From an uncultured Bacteroidales bacterium (lineage in GTDB: Bacteria > Bacteroidota > Bacteroidia > Bacteroidales > UBA932): a DNA stretch of 38,681 nt. Below, in pieces: positions 1-11,230 of the stretch. The stretch is from positions 1-38,681 of the forward strand of contig CALUTW010000018.1 of NCBI GenBank assembly GCA_944323805.1. The letters are read 5' to 3'. Below the pieces are notes generated by a model. That model worked only from the letters and a program-made list of their open reading frames with translations, searched no databases and had not been told where the DNA came from. The number at the start of each line of letters is the position of its first letter. Position 1 is the first letter of the stretch. The translations under genes and the position numbers were made by a program.

Positions 1-159
1 TACAATACCGAGCTTTATTCCAATCTAAGAGCGCCTCTTAATAATGTTAAATCGTCCAACTTTTGGGGGTCACATCATCTCCATTTTAGCCGCTCTCTTT
101 ATTTGCATTTATGACACCCCCCTCTCCCTTAGCGGGAGGATGACATATAACCCCGGTTT
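1..159. other. No gene seen at left edge
   Basis: This stretch lies downstream of the minus-strand FISUMP gene. I see no supported coding region, tRNA or convincing terminator. A short CTCCC/GGGAG stem around 127-141 has no clean T-run. A neighbouring gene may begin beyond the window edge. Confidence 0.5.
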
Positions 160-981
160 CTAATCCTTGATACAGCGTACGGGAAGCCCGACGCCCGGGT
201 TGAAATCAGAGTTTGTCCTGAAATACGGGTCAGTCGAATACATGCGCGTAGCGAGAATCATTCCGTCCAGGTTGGAAGACTCCGTGGAAGTCCACCACCC
301 GGCACTGTACAATGCGTGCATCCATATATCTGTTCCCGAGCAGGCTCTGAATCCTATAGGAAAGCCGGAAAATCCGCTCGCATTGTTTTTCTCCGGATTG
401 ACGGCCGGCCATGACGGGAGAGGAGTCGCCTCTTCTGCAGGATCGACCATCCATGTATCGGCCTTGTCTATCGCAAGGGCCTTTGCTATTGCAAGGGGGT
501 CATCCTCATCTGCGGAATAACCTGCTTCCGAAAGAAAATCTATGAGGGTGTTCCATTCGGCTTCCGAAGGGATATGCCAGCCATCCGGGCAGATGCCCTG
601 CGCTGTCTTACCTGCCGCCGGAGCGGAATCCCCGTCCATGGCAGCCCACCAGTTGTAGAAAACCCCATATGTATCCATCGAGACCTGAGCCATCTGGCGT
701 TGTGTCTCATCGTCTGAATCAAGCAGATAGTCATTCCAGACATAGAACCTCGGCTCTGTCCACGATATATCGGTATCCTGCTCGCCCTCAGGCATATATG
801 CAAGATTTTCCGCCATCCATGTCTGATTGCCGAGCATTACCGTGGCATATGTCCTGCCATCGCGGGAGTCCGTCATGCTTCCTGGCACAGGGCTGTTTCC
901 GCCACCGTCTCCGCCGTTCTTCTCACAGGAGACAGCGGCCACCATGGCCGCCGCCACCACAAAAGACAGATACTTTCTCAT
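160..981 (-). CDS. FISUMP-domain lipoprotein
   Basis: A 273-residue secreted lipoprotein. Residues 1-19 form a signal peptide ending in the lipobox AVSC, with C19 the lipidated cysteine followed by E-K and a Gly-rich linker. The rest is one FISUMP domain (Fibrobacter succinogenes major paralogous domain). It opens with DSRDGRTYATVMLGNQTWMA, continues with the characteristic YGVFYNWWAA and CPDGWHIPSEAEW segments, and ends GLPVRCIKD. FISUMP proteins are surface lipoproteins of Bacteroidota and Fibrobacteres with no defined biochemical role. The start lies 13 nt after the stop of the upstream FISUMP paralogue, so the two are probably co-transcribed. An AGGAGG sits only 3 nt before the ATG, closer than usual. 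The family assignment is secure and the function is unknown. Confidence 0.9.
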   Translation of the reverse strand: MRKYLSFVVAAAMVAAVSCEKNGGDGGGNSPVPGSMTDSRDGRTYATVMLGNQTWMAENLAYMPEGEQDTDISWTEPRFYVWNDYLLDSDDETQRQMAQVSMDTYGVFYNWWAAMDGDSAPAAGKTAQGICPDGWHIPSEAEWNTLIDFLSEAGYSADEDDPLAIAKALAIDKADTWMVDPAEEATPLPSWPAVNPEKNNASGFSGFPIGFRACSGTDIWMHALYSAGWWTSTESSNLDGMILATRMYSTDPYFRTNSDFNPGVGLPVRCIKD

Positions 982-994
982 AATCCTCCTCTGC

Positions 995-2152
995 TCAGTC
1001 CTGAATACACCTTACGGAATAGCCCCTGTACTGCGAAAGACCGCTCTTTGAGCACTCTGGCATATAATCATTATTGCTAAATGTTATAGCAGCTCCTCCA
1101 TATGACTGATAATGAGGCATCCAGAATGCAACATCTGTTTTATTCTGTCCAAAAGCACCTGTCTGCCAACACATACCGGACGGAACAGCATTAAATCCAT
1201 ATGTATCTCTCGGGCCAGCCTCCAAATCAGGATTTTCACTTATCATGGAAGACTCGCTCCAGCCTTCAAGTCCTGCCAATGCCGACCATACGTTCTTAAG
1301 GCCATCCGTGTACTCCCACTTCATATCTATTTCATTATACCAGCCATCTCCTTGCACCGGCTCAAGCTCAGAAGCTACATAATCAAGCAAAACCTGCCAT
1401 TCTGCCTTTGCAGGAAGATGCCAGCCATCAGGACATGGCCCCTGTACTGTACTTACTTCAAGACTTTCGGAGATACCTTCAGCATTATCCTGTCCCATGG
1501 CTGCATACCAGTTATACAGCACGCCATACATCTGATATTCCTCTGTTGCCTTGGCAGCAGACACATCCTCCCCATCATAATTCAGCACGAAATAATACTG
1601 CAGATCGTCTCGCTGTCCCGCAGCTTCAGGCTTGTTGACCTGAGGAAGCCATGCAAGATTCTCTGCCATCCATGTCTGAGAACCGATTTTTGTAATCTTG
1701 TATACTTTCCCGTCTCTGGTATCTGTGAAAGTATCATCTGATGGCTCTACAGGAGAAAGCGGATCCGGGGCAATCTGGGTAACTGTGAATGTAGCATCCT
1801 CTGCCTCCGGATACATGAATGTGACTGTTGCTGTCCTGTCCTGCTGCTCGGATTCTGTTGCAGGATACTTGTCTACGACGAATGTAAGTGTGCCCTCTGC
1901 GACCGTGAAATCATGGGCCCAGGTCTCGGAAGATTTTGCGCTCGCCTGTGAAAGCCCGTCCTCGACAGGATCAGAAATAGAAAAAGTGACTGTGACAGTG
2001 CCGCCGTCCGGGTCAACCGGGTCGCAGGTGCCGAATGTTACGACAGGAGTGTCATTACCATCCCCCCCCTGATTACCATCCGGAGCAGGGTCATCCTTGC
2101 TGCATGATACCAATGCAGCTGCTGCCATAAGCAGAAGATAGAATCGTTTCAT
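995..2152 (-). CDS. BACON-like plus FISUMP lipoprotein
   Basis: A 385-residue lipoprotein. I start it at the ATG at 2152 (MKRFYLLL) rather than the in-frame ATG 15 nt upstream, because this gives a clean signal peptide ending LVSC (C17). C17 is followed by S-K-D-D, which fits the acidic lipoprotein export signal of Bacteroidota surface lipoproteins. Residues about 40-135 look like a BACON-type beta-sandwich, with alternating strands, a Q-D-R-T-A-T-V-T-F stretch and a closing FTVTQIAP. From about residue 145 to the end is a FISUMP domain: DTRDGKVYKITKIGSQTWMA, then YGVLYNWYAAMG, CPDGWHLPAKAEW and the terminal YSVRCIQD. It is the first gene of a two-gene unit with the shorter FISUMP gene downstream. 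A TAnnTTTG box at 2222-2229 is the likely promoter. FISUMP is certain; BACON is a fold-level guess. Confidence 0.9.
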   Translation of the reverse strand: MKRFYLLLMAAAALVSCSKDDPAPDGNQGGDGNDTPVVTFGTCDPVDPDGGTVTVTFSISDPVEDGLSQASAKSSETWAHDFTVAEGTLTFVVDKYPATESEQQDRTATVTFMYPEAEDATFTVTQIAPDPLSPVEPSDDTFTDTRDGKVYKITKIGSQTWMAENLAWLPQVNKPEAAGQRDDLQYYFVLNYDGEDVSAAKATEEYQMYGVLYNWYAAMGQDNAEGISESLEVSTVQGPCPDGWHLPAKAEWQVLLDYVASELEPVQGDGWYNEIDMKWEYTDGLKNVWSALAGLEGWSESSMISENPDLEAGPRDTYGFNAVPSGMCWQTGAFGQNKTDVAFWMPHYQSYGGAAITFSNNDYMPECSKSGLSQYRGYSVRCIQD

Positions 2153-2221
2153 CGTGTGAAATAACAATTAATAAAAATGAAAATTATTTCCTTGAATAAT
2201 CAAGCCGCGTAAAATTATAAA

Positions 2222-2229
2222 CAAAAATA
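2222..2229 (-). promoter_or_regulatory. Candidate -7 box for FISUMP pair
   Basis: TATTTTTG on the minus strand matches the Bacteroidota -7 consensus TAnnTTTG and lies about 70 nt upstream of the ATG at 2152. I see no TTG at the usual -33 distance. A small CTTGA/TCAAG hairpin falls in the predicted leader. Confidence 0.5.
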
Positions 2230-2675
2230 CCTATCTGCAAACTATATGATGGCATTTTTCAATAAGCCCCTGAGGCACGCCGAAGAGTGTTTCCACGGTA
2301 ACTGTCTATATGCAAACCCGTTACTCTCGCAAGGAGATGAGAAATGCTGGAGATCTATGGCCAGTGTACCCGCGGAGGTTACACCTGTCACAGAAACGTC
2401 CGGAAAGTGCGGCAGGTGGGACATCCGCAAGGGGCACCGGCATCGGAAACGCCGGAAATCCAATCCAGGTGTACCCGCAGAGGCGCGACAGGGAGGGACA
2501 TTCGCGATGAAAATGTCAACGAAAATACTGTTTAATGCAATATTTTGGATAAAGCAGAATAGTTGGTAAGACTATGTGAAACATTGAAGTAGATAGTCTG
2601 ATGAAATCGTTTTCATCAAAGTAGTTGTAATATCCTTTATATCAAAACAATATCTATGGTTCTACCAACCAAAAA
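2230..2675. other. Gene-free region with repeats and a dyad
   Basis: No open reading frame here has domain content or a plausible translation start; the longest plus-strand frame (2246-2569) is arginine- and proline-rich and looks non-coding. The stretch holds the degenerate tandem repeat at 2365-2511. It also holds a perfect 8-bp inverted repeat, TGATGAAA/TTTCATCA, at 2599-2618 with a 4-nt loop. Confidence 0.5.
2365..2511. repeat. Degenerate tandem repeat, period 52-53 bp
   Basis: Three units can be laid out at 2365-2416, 2417-2469 and from 2470 to about 2511. Units 1 and 3 both begin TGTACCCGCRGAGG; unit 2 begins TGGGACATCCGCAAGG. Units 1 and 2 share an inner CGGAAACGYCGGAAA-like block and end in CAGG. 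Unit 3 is truncated or decayed. The units are clearly diverged, so this is an old repeat or an accidental resemblance in a GC-rich island within AT-rich flanks. Confidence 0.4.
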
Positions 2676-2709
2676 TGTCCACATTACCCATAAAGTGGTA
2701 ATGTGGACA
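2676..2709 (-). terminator. 13-bp hairpin with T tract
   Basis: A perfect 13-bp inverted repeat, with arms TGTCCACATTACC at 2676-2688 and GGTAATGTGGACA at 2697-2709 and an 8-nt loop. On the minus strand the second arm is followed by TTTTT, as in an intrinsic terminator. It sits behind the tRNA's own terminator and could be a second stop. A further direct copy of CCACATTAC lies at about 2716-2724. Confidence 0.6.
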
Positions 2710-2724
2710 AAAATTCCACATTAC

Positions 2725-2784
2725 AAAAAAATCCCTCATTGCATCGGATGCCGTTTTATGGCCGTCTGTCTGCGATGAGGGATT
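2725..2784 (-). terminator. Intrinsic terminator after tRNA-Arg
   Basis: Minus-strand stem AATCCCTCAT (2775-2784) pairs with ATGAGGGATT (2730-2739) and is followed by a run of T. The 35-nt apical part can fold further through GCC/GGC pairs. It lies 10 nt past the 3' end of the tRNA gene. Confidence 0.75.
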
Positions 2785-2793
2785 GTGTTCTTG

Positions 2794-2865
2794 TACCCCC
2801 GTGCGGAATCGAACCGCAACCGTCGGAACCGGAATCCGAAATTCTATCCATTAAACTACGGAGGC
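2794..2865 (-). tRNA. tRNA-Arg, anticodon CCG (reads CGG)
   Basis: A full cloverleaf can be drawn on the minus strand. The 7-bp acceptor stem pairs GCCTCCG with CGGGGGT, including two wobbles. The D arm is GTTT/GAAT with GG in the loop. The anticodon stem TCGGA/TCCGA encloses the loop TTCCGGT, giving anticodon CCG. The T arm TGCGG/CCGCA has loop TTCGATT. The discriminator base is A and CCA is not fully encoded. A TAnnTTTG box lies 52 nt upstream and an intrinsic terminator directly downstream, so it is probably a monocistronic transcript. Confidence 0.93.
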
Positions 2866-2916
2866 GTAACCCTTTCCAGCGGGCAGGTACAACAGGCTGC
2901 CCCGGAAGAGGGATTG

Positions 2917-2924
2917 CAAATATA
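2917..2924 (-). promoter_or_regulatory. -7 box for tRNA-Arg
   Basis: TATATTTG on the minus strand, a good match to TAnnTTTG, lies 52 nt upstream of the mature tRNA 5' end. A -33 TTG at the standard distance is not evident. Confidence 0.5.
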
Positions 2925-3218
2925 GCAAATTTTTCAGAGTATTTTGATTTTTTTGTATTTTTGTCAGGATATACGCTGGCATTGTACCGGTTAAAATGGC
3001 TCAAGGCAGTGTTACTTGCTTCTGACTTCATTCAGACACAGAGAAGGATAGCGGGCTGTGGCGGAATATGATGATGGGGCAAGATGAATCACAGCGGCAA
3101 AAACGTCTGAGGCAGAATGCGATGAACAGAGTGCAATGCAGGACCGGAAAAAGTTCAGCAGCAGACGCCACAGAGACGAAATATACATGAACGGACAATC
3201 TTTTTTAAAACAATAGAA
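2925..3218. other. Intergenic region upstream of fabD
   Basis: I see no supported gene in this 294-nt stretch. A plus-strand TATTTTTG at 2956-2963 matches the -7 consensus and could drive fabD with a leader of about 250 nt, but it lacks an obvious -33 element. The last 30 nt before fabD are A/T rich, as is common at Bacteroidota translation starts. Confidence 0.4.
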
Positions 3219-4109
3219 ATGAAAAAAGCTTATGTTTTTCCTGGTCAGGGTTCACAGTTCCCTGGCATGGCAAAAGACCTCTACGAGTCAAATCCTACAG
3301 CCAAGGAAATGCTTGAAAAGGCAAATGAAATCCTCGGATTCAGAATTACCGACATAATGTTCAACGGGACTCCCGAAGAACTGAAAGCGACAAAGGTTAC
3401 CCAACCTGCAGTTTTCCTGCACTCTACCGTACTTGCAAAATGCTATGAAGGCTTCAAGCCGGACATGGTGGCAGGTCATTCCCTCGGTGAATTCTCCGCA
3501 CTTGCAGCAGCCGGGGCAATGGACTTTGAAGATGCCCTCAGACTCGTTTCAATCAGGGCTATGGCTATGCAGAAAGCATGCGAGATCAAGCCTTCTACAA
3601 TGGCTGCAATCATTGCACTGCCGACTGAGACTGTCGAGAACCTGTGCAAGGAATGCACAAGCGGTATAGTCGTTCCGGCAAACTATAACTGCGACGGGCA
3701 GATCGTGATTTCCGGAGAAGTCGATGCAATCAATGAGGCTTGCGAGAAAATGAAGGCTGCAGGAGCAAAAAGGGCTCTTGTGGTTCAGGTCAGCGGAGCA
3801 TTCCACTCCCCTCTCATGGAGCCGGCACGCGAGGAGCTTGCAAAGGCCATAGAAACTACAGCATTCAAGACACCGGTATGCCCTGTGTACCAGAATGTGA
3901 CAGCTCTCCCTTCAACAGACCCGGAGACTATCAAGAAGAATCTGCTTGCACAGCTGACTTCTCCTGTGAAATGGACCCAGACCGTGAAGAACATGGTTGC
4001 TGACGGGGCAGGATATTTCATGGAAATCGGCCCTGGAACAGTACTTCAGGGACTTGTCAAGAAAATCGCAGGTGCGGATGTGACGATTGAAGGCATCACA
4101 TCACTGTAG
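3219..4109 (+). CDS. fabD: Malonyl-CoA:ACP transacylase
   Basis: A 296-residue cytoplasmic enzyme that transfers malonyl from CoA to acyl carrier protein for fatty acid synthesis. The N-terminal VFPGQGSQFPGM loop (residues 6-17) is typical. The nucleophile elbow GHSLG places the catalytic serine at S88 and the partner histidine is H196 in GAFHSPLM. Length matches the family (about 290-310). The start ATG at 3219 follows an A-rich stretch without a Shine-Dalgarno sequence, normal for this phylum. It appears to be a single-gene unit; none of the usual fab neighbours is adjacent. A strong hairpin follows 35 nt after the stop. Confidence 0.97.
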   Translation: MKKAYVFPGQGSQFPGMAKDLYESNPTAKEMLEKANEILGFRITDIMFNGTPEELKATKVTQPAVFLHSTVLAKCYEGFKPDMVAGHSLGEFSALAAAGAMDFEDALRLVSIRAMAMQKACEIKPSTMAAIIALPTETVENLCKECTSGIVVPANYNCDGQIVISGEVDAINEACEKMKAAGAKRALVVQVSGAFHSPLMEPAREELAKAIETTAFKTPVCPVYQNVTALPSTDPETIKKNLLAQLTSPVKWTQTVKNMVADGAGYFMEIGPGTVLQGLVKKIAGADVTIEGITSL

Positions 4110-4144
4110 ACCGTCCTTGCAGGGACATCTACGGATTCAAGATA

Positions 4145-4194
4145 AAATTATGAGGGGGCTGACTTGAAATGAAAGTCATGCCCCCTCGTAATTT
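4145..4194 (+). terminator. Long hairpin after fabD
   Basis: The arms run from 4145 to about 4165 and from about 4173 to 4194. They pair almost completely: AAATTA/TAATTT, GAGGGGGC/GCCCCCTC and TGACTT/AAGTCA, with one wobble and one bulge. The AT-rich base of the stem could act as a U-tract on either strand, but there is no long T run after it. Confidence 0.6.
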
Positions 4195-4204
4195 AGTCAG
4201 GCTT

Positions 4205-4372
4205 ATCTGCCGGTTGAGAATATGGACCTTCAACAATCCAGAGATCGTACCTGTATATGACCACCACCTGTGCATACAGCTCGATGCGTTCAGAAATGAT
4301 GTCGCAGCCCCTGTAAGGATGTATGTCGACTGGGTAAGGATATACAGGGATACTGCACCATACGAAGAATAG
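4205..4372 (+). pseudogene. C-terminal fragment of a GH16-type protein
   Basis: The plus-strand frame ending at 4372 reads ...WTFNNPEIVPVYDHHLCIQL, then DAFRNDVAAP, then MYVDWVRIYRD and a stop. The closing MYVDWVRIY is the classic last strand of GH16-family concanavalin-like glycosidases (laminarinase/agarase type), and the preceding QLDAFRN also fits that family's final strands. The catalytic ExDxxE region and everything upstream are missing: the frame runs back directly into the fabD terminator hairpin. It has no signal peptide and no plausible start codon in the homologous part. I read it as the eroded 3' stub of a lost glycosidase gene. The match comes from memory of the family pattern, not from a search. 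Confidence 0.5.
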
Positions 4373-4538
4373 CCTTCTACAGGAATGACCATCCGGAAAT
4401 GTGCCGGCACTGCCTTTATCGGCTCTGCCGGCATATTCTGTATCAGCCGTTCGCGGGCTGTCCGGAGGCTACTGGCGGGGGTGGTTTTCAGGATTAAAAT
4501 TTTTCATGGACAAGAGCCATAATTACAAAAAAATTAAC
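4373..4538. other. Intergenic region with TGCCGGCA hairpin
   Basis: Two copies of the self-complementary TGCCGGCA at 4402-4409 and 4426-4433 can pair around an inner GCC/GGC stem. There is no T-run. Nothing else is supported before the nifJ promoter. Confidence 0.4.
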
Positions 4539-4546
4539 TAAATTTG
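4539..4546 (+). promoter_or_regulatory. -7 box for nifJ
   Basis: TAAATTTG matches TAnnTTTG and lies 61 nt before the nifJ ATG, preceded by an A-rich tract. No clear TTG at -33. Confidence 0.5.
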
Positions 4547-4607
4547 CGTGTTGAACTTTCTCGTGAACGTACACGGAAAACCAGAAACAACATAAACATT
4601 AACGATT

Positions 4608-8138
<3,531 letters not shown>

Positions 8139-8157
8139 TTGATCCTTGCAAATGAAC

Positions 8158-8195
8158 AGGAGTCCGGCCCAAATTGACTTTTGAGCCGGACTCCT
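8158..8195 (+). terminator. Terminator after nifJ
   Basis: An 11-bp stem, AGGAGTCCGGC (8158-8168) with GCCGGACTCCT (8185-8195), extended inside the loop by CAAA/TTTG. It is followed by TTGTATAATAAA, an imperfect U-tract. It lies between convergent genes and may also stop transcription from the efflux operon. Confidence 0.7.
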
Positions 8196-8257
8196 TGTAT
8201 AATAAAAGGCCGTCATGTGTTTGGTCCTGGACGGATCCTCCTGCTTGGGACTGCCTG

Positions 8258-9358
8258 TCATTCGGATTTGCGGTAACTGAGTATGGCGGCTGTTACCATT
8301 ACCGTTCCCAGGACACCGAGCCCTGCAACATCATACCAGACATCCGCAGGTGTACTTCCCTTCAGGAAGACTGCACGCATTGCATCAGCGAAATACCGCA
8401 TCGGATTGAAATATGTGATGAATCTTGCCCAGTCGGGCATGGAAGCTATCGGAGTGAATATCCCGCTCATCAGCATGAAAATCACGGCAAAGAACCATAT
8501 TACAAACATCGCCTGCTGGGCATTGCTGCTGTAGTTCGATATGAGCAGGCCGAGTCCGGCCATTACAAGTATGTCGAGGACTGTGAAAAGATACAGCCAC
8601 AGGACATTGCCCCTGCATACATAGCCGAATACCGCCCAGGCTATAATGAGACAGGCCGTAAGTATGAAAAAGGCTATCGCCCAGTATGGAATCATCTTGC
8701 AGACGATGAATGCCGTCTTGCTCACGGGTGTCACATTTATCTGCTCGATTGTGCCGGCTTCCTTTTCCGATACGATATTCAATGCCGGAAGGAAAGCGGT
8801 AACCATAGTGATTGCTATGACAATGAGGGCAGGTATCATGAAAAGCTTGTAGTCCATCCCGGGATTGAAATAGTATTTCTCGGAAATGTCTGCCGACTGT
8901 GCGGATGCCATGCCGGCAGAGGAGTTCCTGTCACTGAAATACATTCTCACGCACTGCAGGATATACTGTGAACCGAGACTTCCTTTGGTCCCGTTTACCG
9001 TGTTGACCTTGATGCCGACAGGAAGCCCTCGTCCGAGTGCAGTCTGCCTGTCGAAATCAGGCATGATGGTAATGATTGCATCGACCTTGTTGTCATCCAT
9101 CAGCCGCATGGCATCCTCCGCGCTGTACCCGTGGGACACAAGCCTGAAATACCCGGATGATATGCACTTGTCCACAAGAAGGGATGATTCCCTGCTCATG
9201 CAATTGTCCACGACAGCAAGATTGATATTCCTGATATCCATGCTGACAGCGAAGGGGAACACAAGCATCATCAGGACAGGGAAAGCCAGTGCCATCCTCG
9301 GAAGGCCCGGATCCCTGAAAAACTGCTTGAATTCCTTTTCCAAAAGATACTTCCACAT
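8258..9358 (-). CDS. ABC-2 permease, YbhR-like
   Basis: A 366-residue inner-membrane subunit of a drug-type ABC exporter. It has one N-terminal membrane segment (about residues 22-42, preceded by EKEFKQFFRDPGLPRMA), then a large extracytoplasmic region of about 130 residues, then five C-terminal membrane segments (about 175-360) carrying the ABC-2 signature SEKEAGTIEQINVTPV. This is the YbhR/YbhS/YhhJ layout. It is the last gene of the tetR-led operon, 16 nt after the other permease, with a perfect AGGAGG 8 nt before the ATG at 9358. Together with the gene at 9375-10484 it should form the heterodimeric channel. The substrate cannot be read from sequence; E. coli YbhFSR is linked to drug and cation export. 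Confidence 0.9.
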   Translation of the reverse strand: MWKYLLEKEFKQFFRDPGLPRMALAFPVLMMLVFPFAVSMDIRNINLAVVDNCMSRESSLLVDKCISSGYFRLVSHGYSAEDAMRLMDDNKVDAIITIMPDFDRQTALGRGLPVGIKVNTVNGTKGSLGSQYILQCVRMYFSDRNSSAGMASAQSADISEKYYFNPGMDYKLFMIPALIVIAITMVTAFLPALNIVSEKEAGTIEQINVTPVSKTAFIVCKMIPYWAIAFFILTACLIIAWAVFGYVCRGNVLWLYLFTVLDILVMAGLGLLISNYSSNAQQAMFVIWFFAVIFMLMSGIFTPIASMPDWARFITYFNPMRYFADAMRAVFLKGSTPADVWYDVAGLGVLGTVMVTAAILSYRKSE

Positions 9359-9374
9359 GACATGTCCCTCCTTT

Positions 9375-10484
9375 CTATTGCAGCCTGGTCCTGAAATTCC
9401 TGATGCTTACGGCAAGAAGCACTGCCGCCATGCCGGCCAGAATGCCGAACTCCACAATGATTGACCTGAAACCGTCTCCCTGTATCATGACCTTCTTTAC
9501 CATGATGATGAACCATTTGGCGGGAATGATGTCAGAAAACCACTGAAGCACGGCCGGCATGCTTTCGCAGGGGAATATTATGCCCGAGAAAATCATTGTC
9601 GGCATGGTCAGTCCCATACCGCATATAAGCATCGCTGTCCTCTGGCTCGACGATATCTCGGATACAAGGAGCCCGATGGCAAGGGAAGTCACGACAAAGA
9701 CCACCGCGACAAGCGACAGCAGCGCGATGCTCCCGTTGACAGGCACCTCCATCACATAGTGTGAGAGCAGCAGTATCGTAGTGAAATTGAATACCGACAG
9801 GACAAGATAAGGCATCAGCTTGCTGAGTATGACCCACAGCGGCTTTACCGGGGACACCAGCAGCAGCTCGAGTGTCCCGGTCTCCTTTTCCCTGACTATG
9901 GATACGGCGGTCATCATCGAGCATATCAGCATAAGTATAAGACCCATGACCCCTGGAACGAAATTATACGAGGATTTCATGGCTGGATTGTACATAAACT
10001 TGACAACAGGAGTCATTGACGGGACTTTTTCTCCGGATATGGATATGTCGGCATCCTGCTGCACATCCTGAAGCACACCGGCGATATAGCTTGTTATCAT
10101 CCGCGCGGTATTAGGGTCTGAGCCGTCGCCGACAATCCTGACCTGGGCCCGGCCATCGTGGAAACGGCTGCCGAAATTCCTGCCGAAACAGATTGCCGCA
10201 TCTGCCCCGTTCCTGCGGAACAGTCCTTCAATCTCCTCTGGTGCAGACAGTTCCCCGGTTACCTCAAGATACCTGTTACTGTCAATCCTGTCTACGATTC
10301 TTGCCACCTGAGGGTCGGACATGTCGCCACAGACAGCCACGCGCGCCTCATTGACCTCCGTGCTCACGGCAAATCCGAACAGTATGATCTGGATGACAGG
10401 CATTATCATCACTATCAGTATTGTCCTCCTGTCCCTGAATATATGCAGGAACTCCTTTCTTACTGATGCCCAGAATTCTCTCAT
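9375..10484 (-). CDS. ABC-2 permease, YbhS-like
   Basis: A 369-residue ABC-2 permease. It begins MREFWASVRKEFLHIFRDRR, followed by a first membrane segment, a periplasmic domain of about 140 residues and five more segments. The SIVREKETGTLELLLVSPVK motif is characteristic of the family. The reading frame is open far upstream, but that part lies inside the ATPase gene. Two starts are possible: ATG at 10490, which overlaps the ATPase stop as ATGA, and ATG at 10484. I prefer 10484 because a GGGAGGA stands 7 nt before it, but only 1 nt before 10490. It is translationally coupled to the ATPase at 10487-11230 and pairs with the permease at 8258-9358. Confidence 0.9.
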   Translation of the reverse strand: MREFWASVRKEFLHIFRDRRTILIVMIMPVIQIILFGFAVSTEVNEARVAVCGDMSDPQVARIVDRIDSNRYLEVTGELSAPEEIEGLFRRNGADAAICFGRNFGSRFHDGRAQVRIVGDGSDPNTARMITSYIAGVLQDVQQDADISISGEKVPSMTPVVKFMYNPAMKSSYNFVPGVMGLILMLICSMMTAVSIVREKETGTLELLLVSPVKPLWVILSKLMPYLVLSVFNFTTILLLSHYVMEVPVNGSIALLSLVAVVFVVTSLAIGLLVSEISSSQRTAMLICGMGLTMPTMIFSGIIFPCESMPAVLQWFSDIIPAKWFIIMVKKVMIQGDGFRSIIVEFGILAGMAAVLLAVSIRNFRTRLQ

Positions 10485-10486
10485 AG

Positions 10487-11230
10487 TCATTCCTCCCTGA
10501 CGGCACGTCCTGCGACAATCCTGAATACCTCGTCCATGTCCCTGGCTGCAAGGCTTTCCTTCAACCCTGCAGGGGAATCCATGGCGGCAATCCTGCCATC
10601 GACCATTATGGACACACGGTCGCAATATTCGGCCTCATCCATATAATGAGTAGTGACAAATATCGTGGTGCCGTGTTCTGCAGTATCATATATCAGCTCC
10701 CAGAATCTTCGCCTTGTCTCCGGGTCTACGCCTCCGGTCGGTTCGTCCAGAAAGACAATCTGGGGCGAATGTATCAGGGCTATGCTGAACGACAGCCTCT
10801 GTTTCCAGCCAAGAGGCAGCTCTGCAGCGAAACGGTTGCCGGCATCCCTGATTTCCAGCATATCCAGCATAGCCTCTGTCTTTTCATGGATTTCCCTGTC
10901 TTTCAGCCCGTAAATCCCTCCGAAAAGCCGGATATTCTCCCTGACGGTAAGGTCCGGGTAGAGAGAGAATTTCTGGCTCATGTACCCGATATGCCTCTTG
11001 ATTTTCTCCTGTTCCTTGCGGATGTCAAAGCCCGCCACTGTCCCGCTCCCGGACGTCGGGCGGCTCAATCCGCATAGAATCCGCATCGCAGTGGTCTTCC
11101 CGGCACCGTTGGCCCCGAGAAAACCGAATATCTCCCCCTTGCGGACATCGAATGAGATATTGTCCACAGCTGTGAAATCCCCGAACTTCTTGACGAGATT
11201 CCTGATATGTATCGCATATCCTGTATTCAT
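10487..11230 (-). CDS. ABC ATPase, like the C-terminal half of YbhF
   Basis: A 247-residue nucleotide-binding subunit of the exporter. Walker A is GANGAGKT (39-46). The Q-loop glutamine is present (YMSQKFSLY, Q86). The signature is LPLGWKQ (138-144) instead of LSGG. Walker B ends FLDEP with catalytic E163, and the switch histidine is H195 in TTHYMDEAEYCDR. The LPLG-type signature is known from the second half of the fused E. coli YbhF. The stop overlaps the next permease's possible start (ATGA), and its own start overlaps the stop of the partner ATPase in the same way. It should heterodimerise with that partner at 11227-12135. Its own site keeps Walker A, Q, E and H and would be completed by the partner's intact LSGG. 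Confidence 0.93.
   Translation of the reverse strand: MNTGYAIHIRNLVKKFGDFTAVDNISFDVRKGEIFGFLGANGAGKTTAMRILCGLSRPTSGSGTVAGFDIRKEQEKIKRHIGYMSQKFSLYPDLTVRENIRLFGGIYGLKDREIHEKTEAMLDMLEIRDAGNRFAAELPLGWKQRLSFSIALIHSPQIVFLDEPTGGVDPETRRRFWELIYDTAEHGTTIFVTTHYMDEAEYCDRVSIMVDGRIAAMDSPAGLKESLAARDMDEVFRIVAGRAVREE

Noticed and set aside
2246..2569. 107-codon plus-strand frame in the repeat region
   Set aside because: Composition is unlike neighbouring proteins, no recognisable domain, and the overlapping frames in all phases are equally open across the GC-rich repeat.
10485..10625. Extended start of the upstream permease
   Set aside because: These codons overlap the ATPase coding region; a ribosome binding site and ATG are found at 10484.
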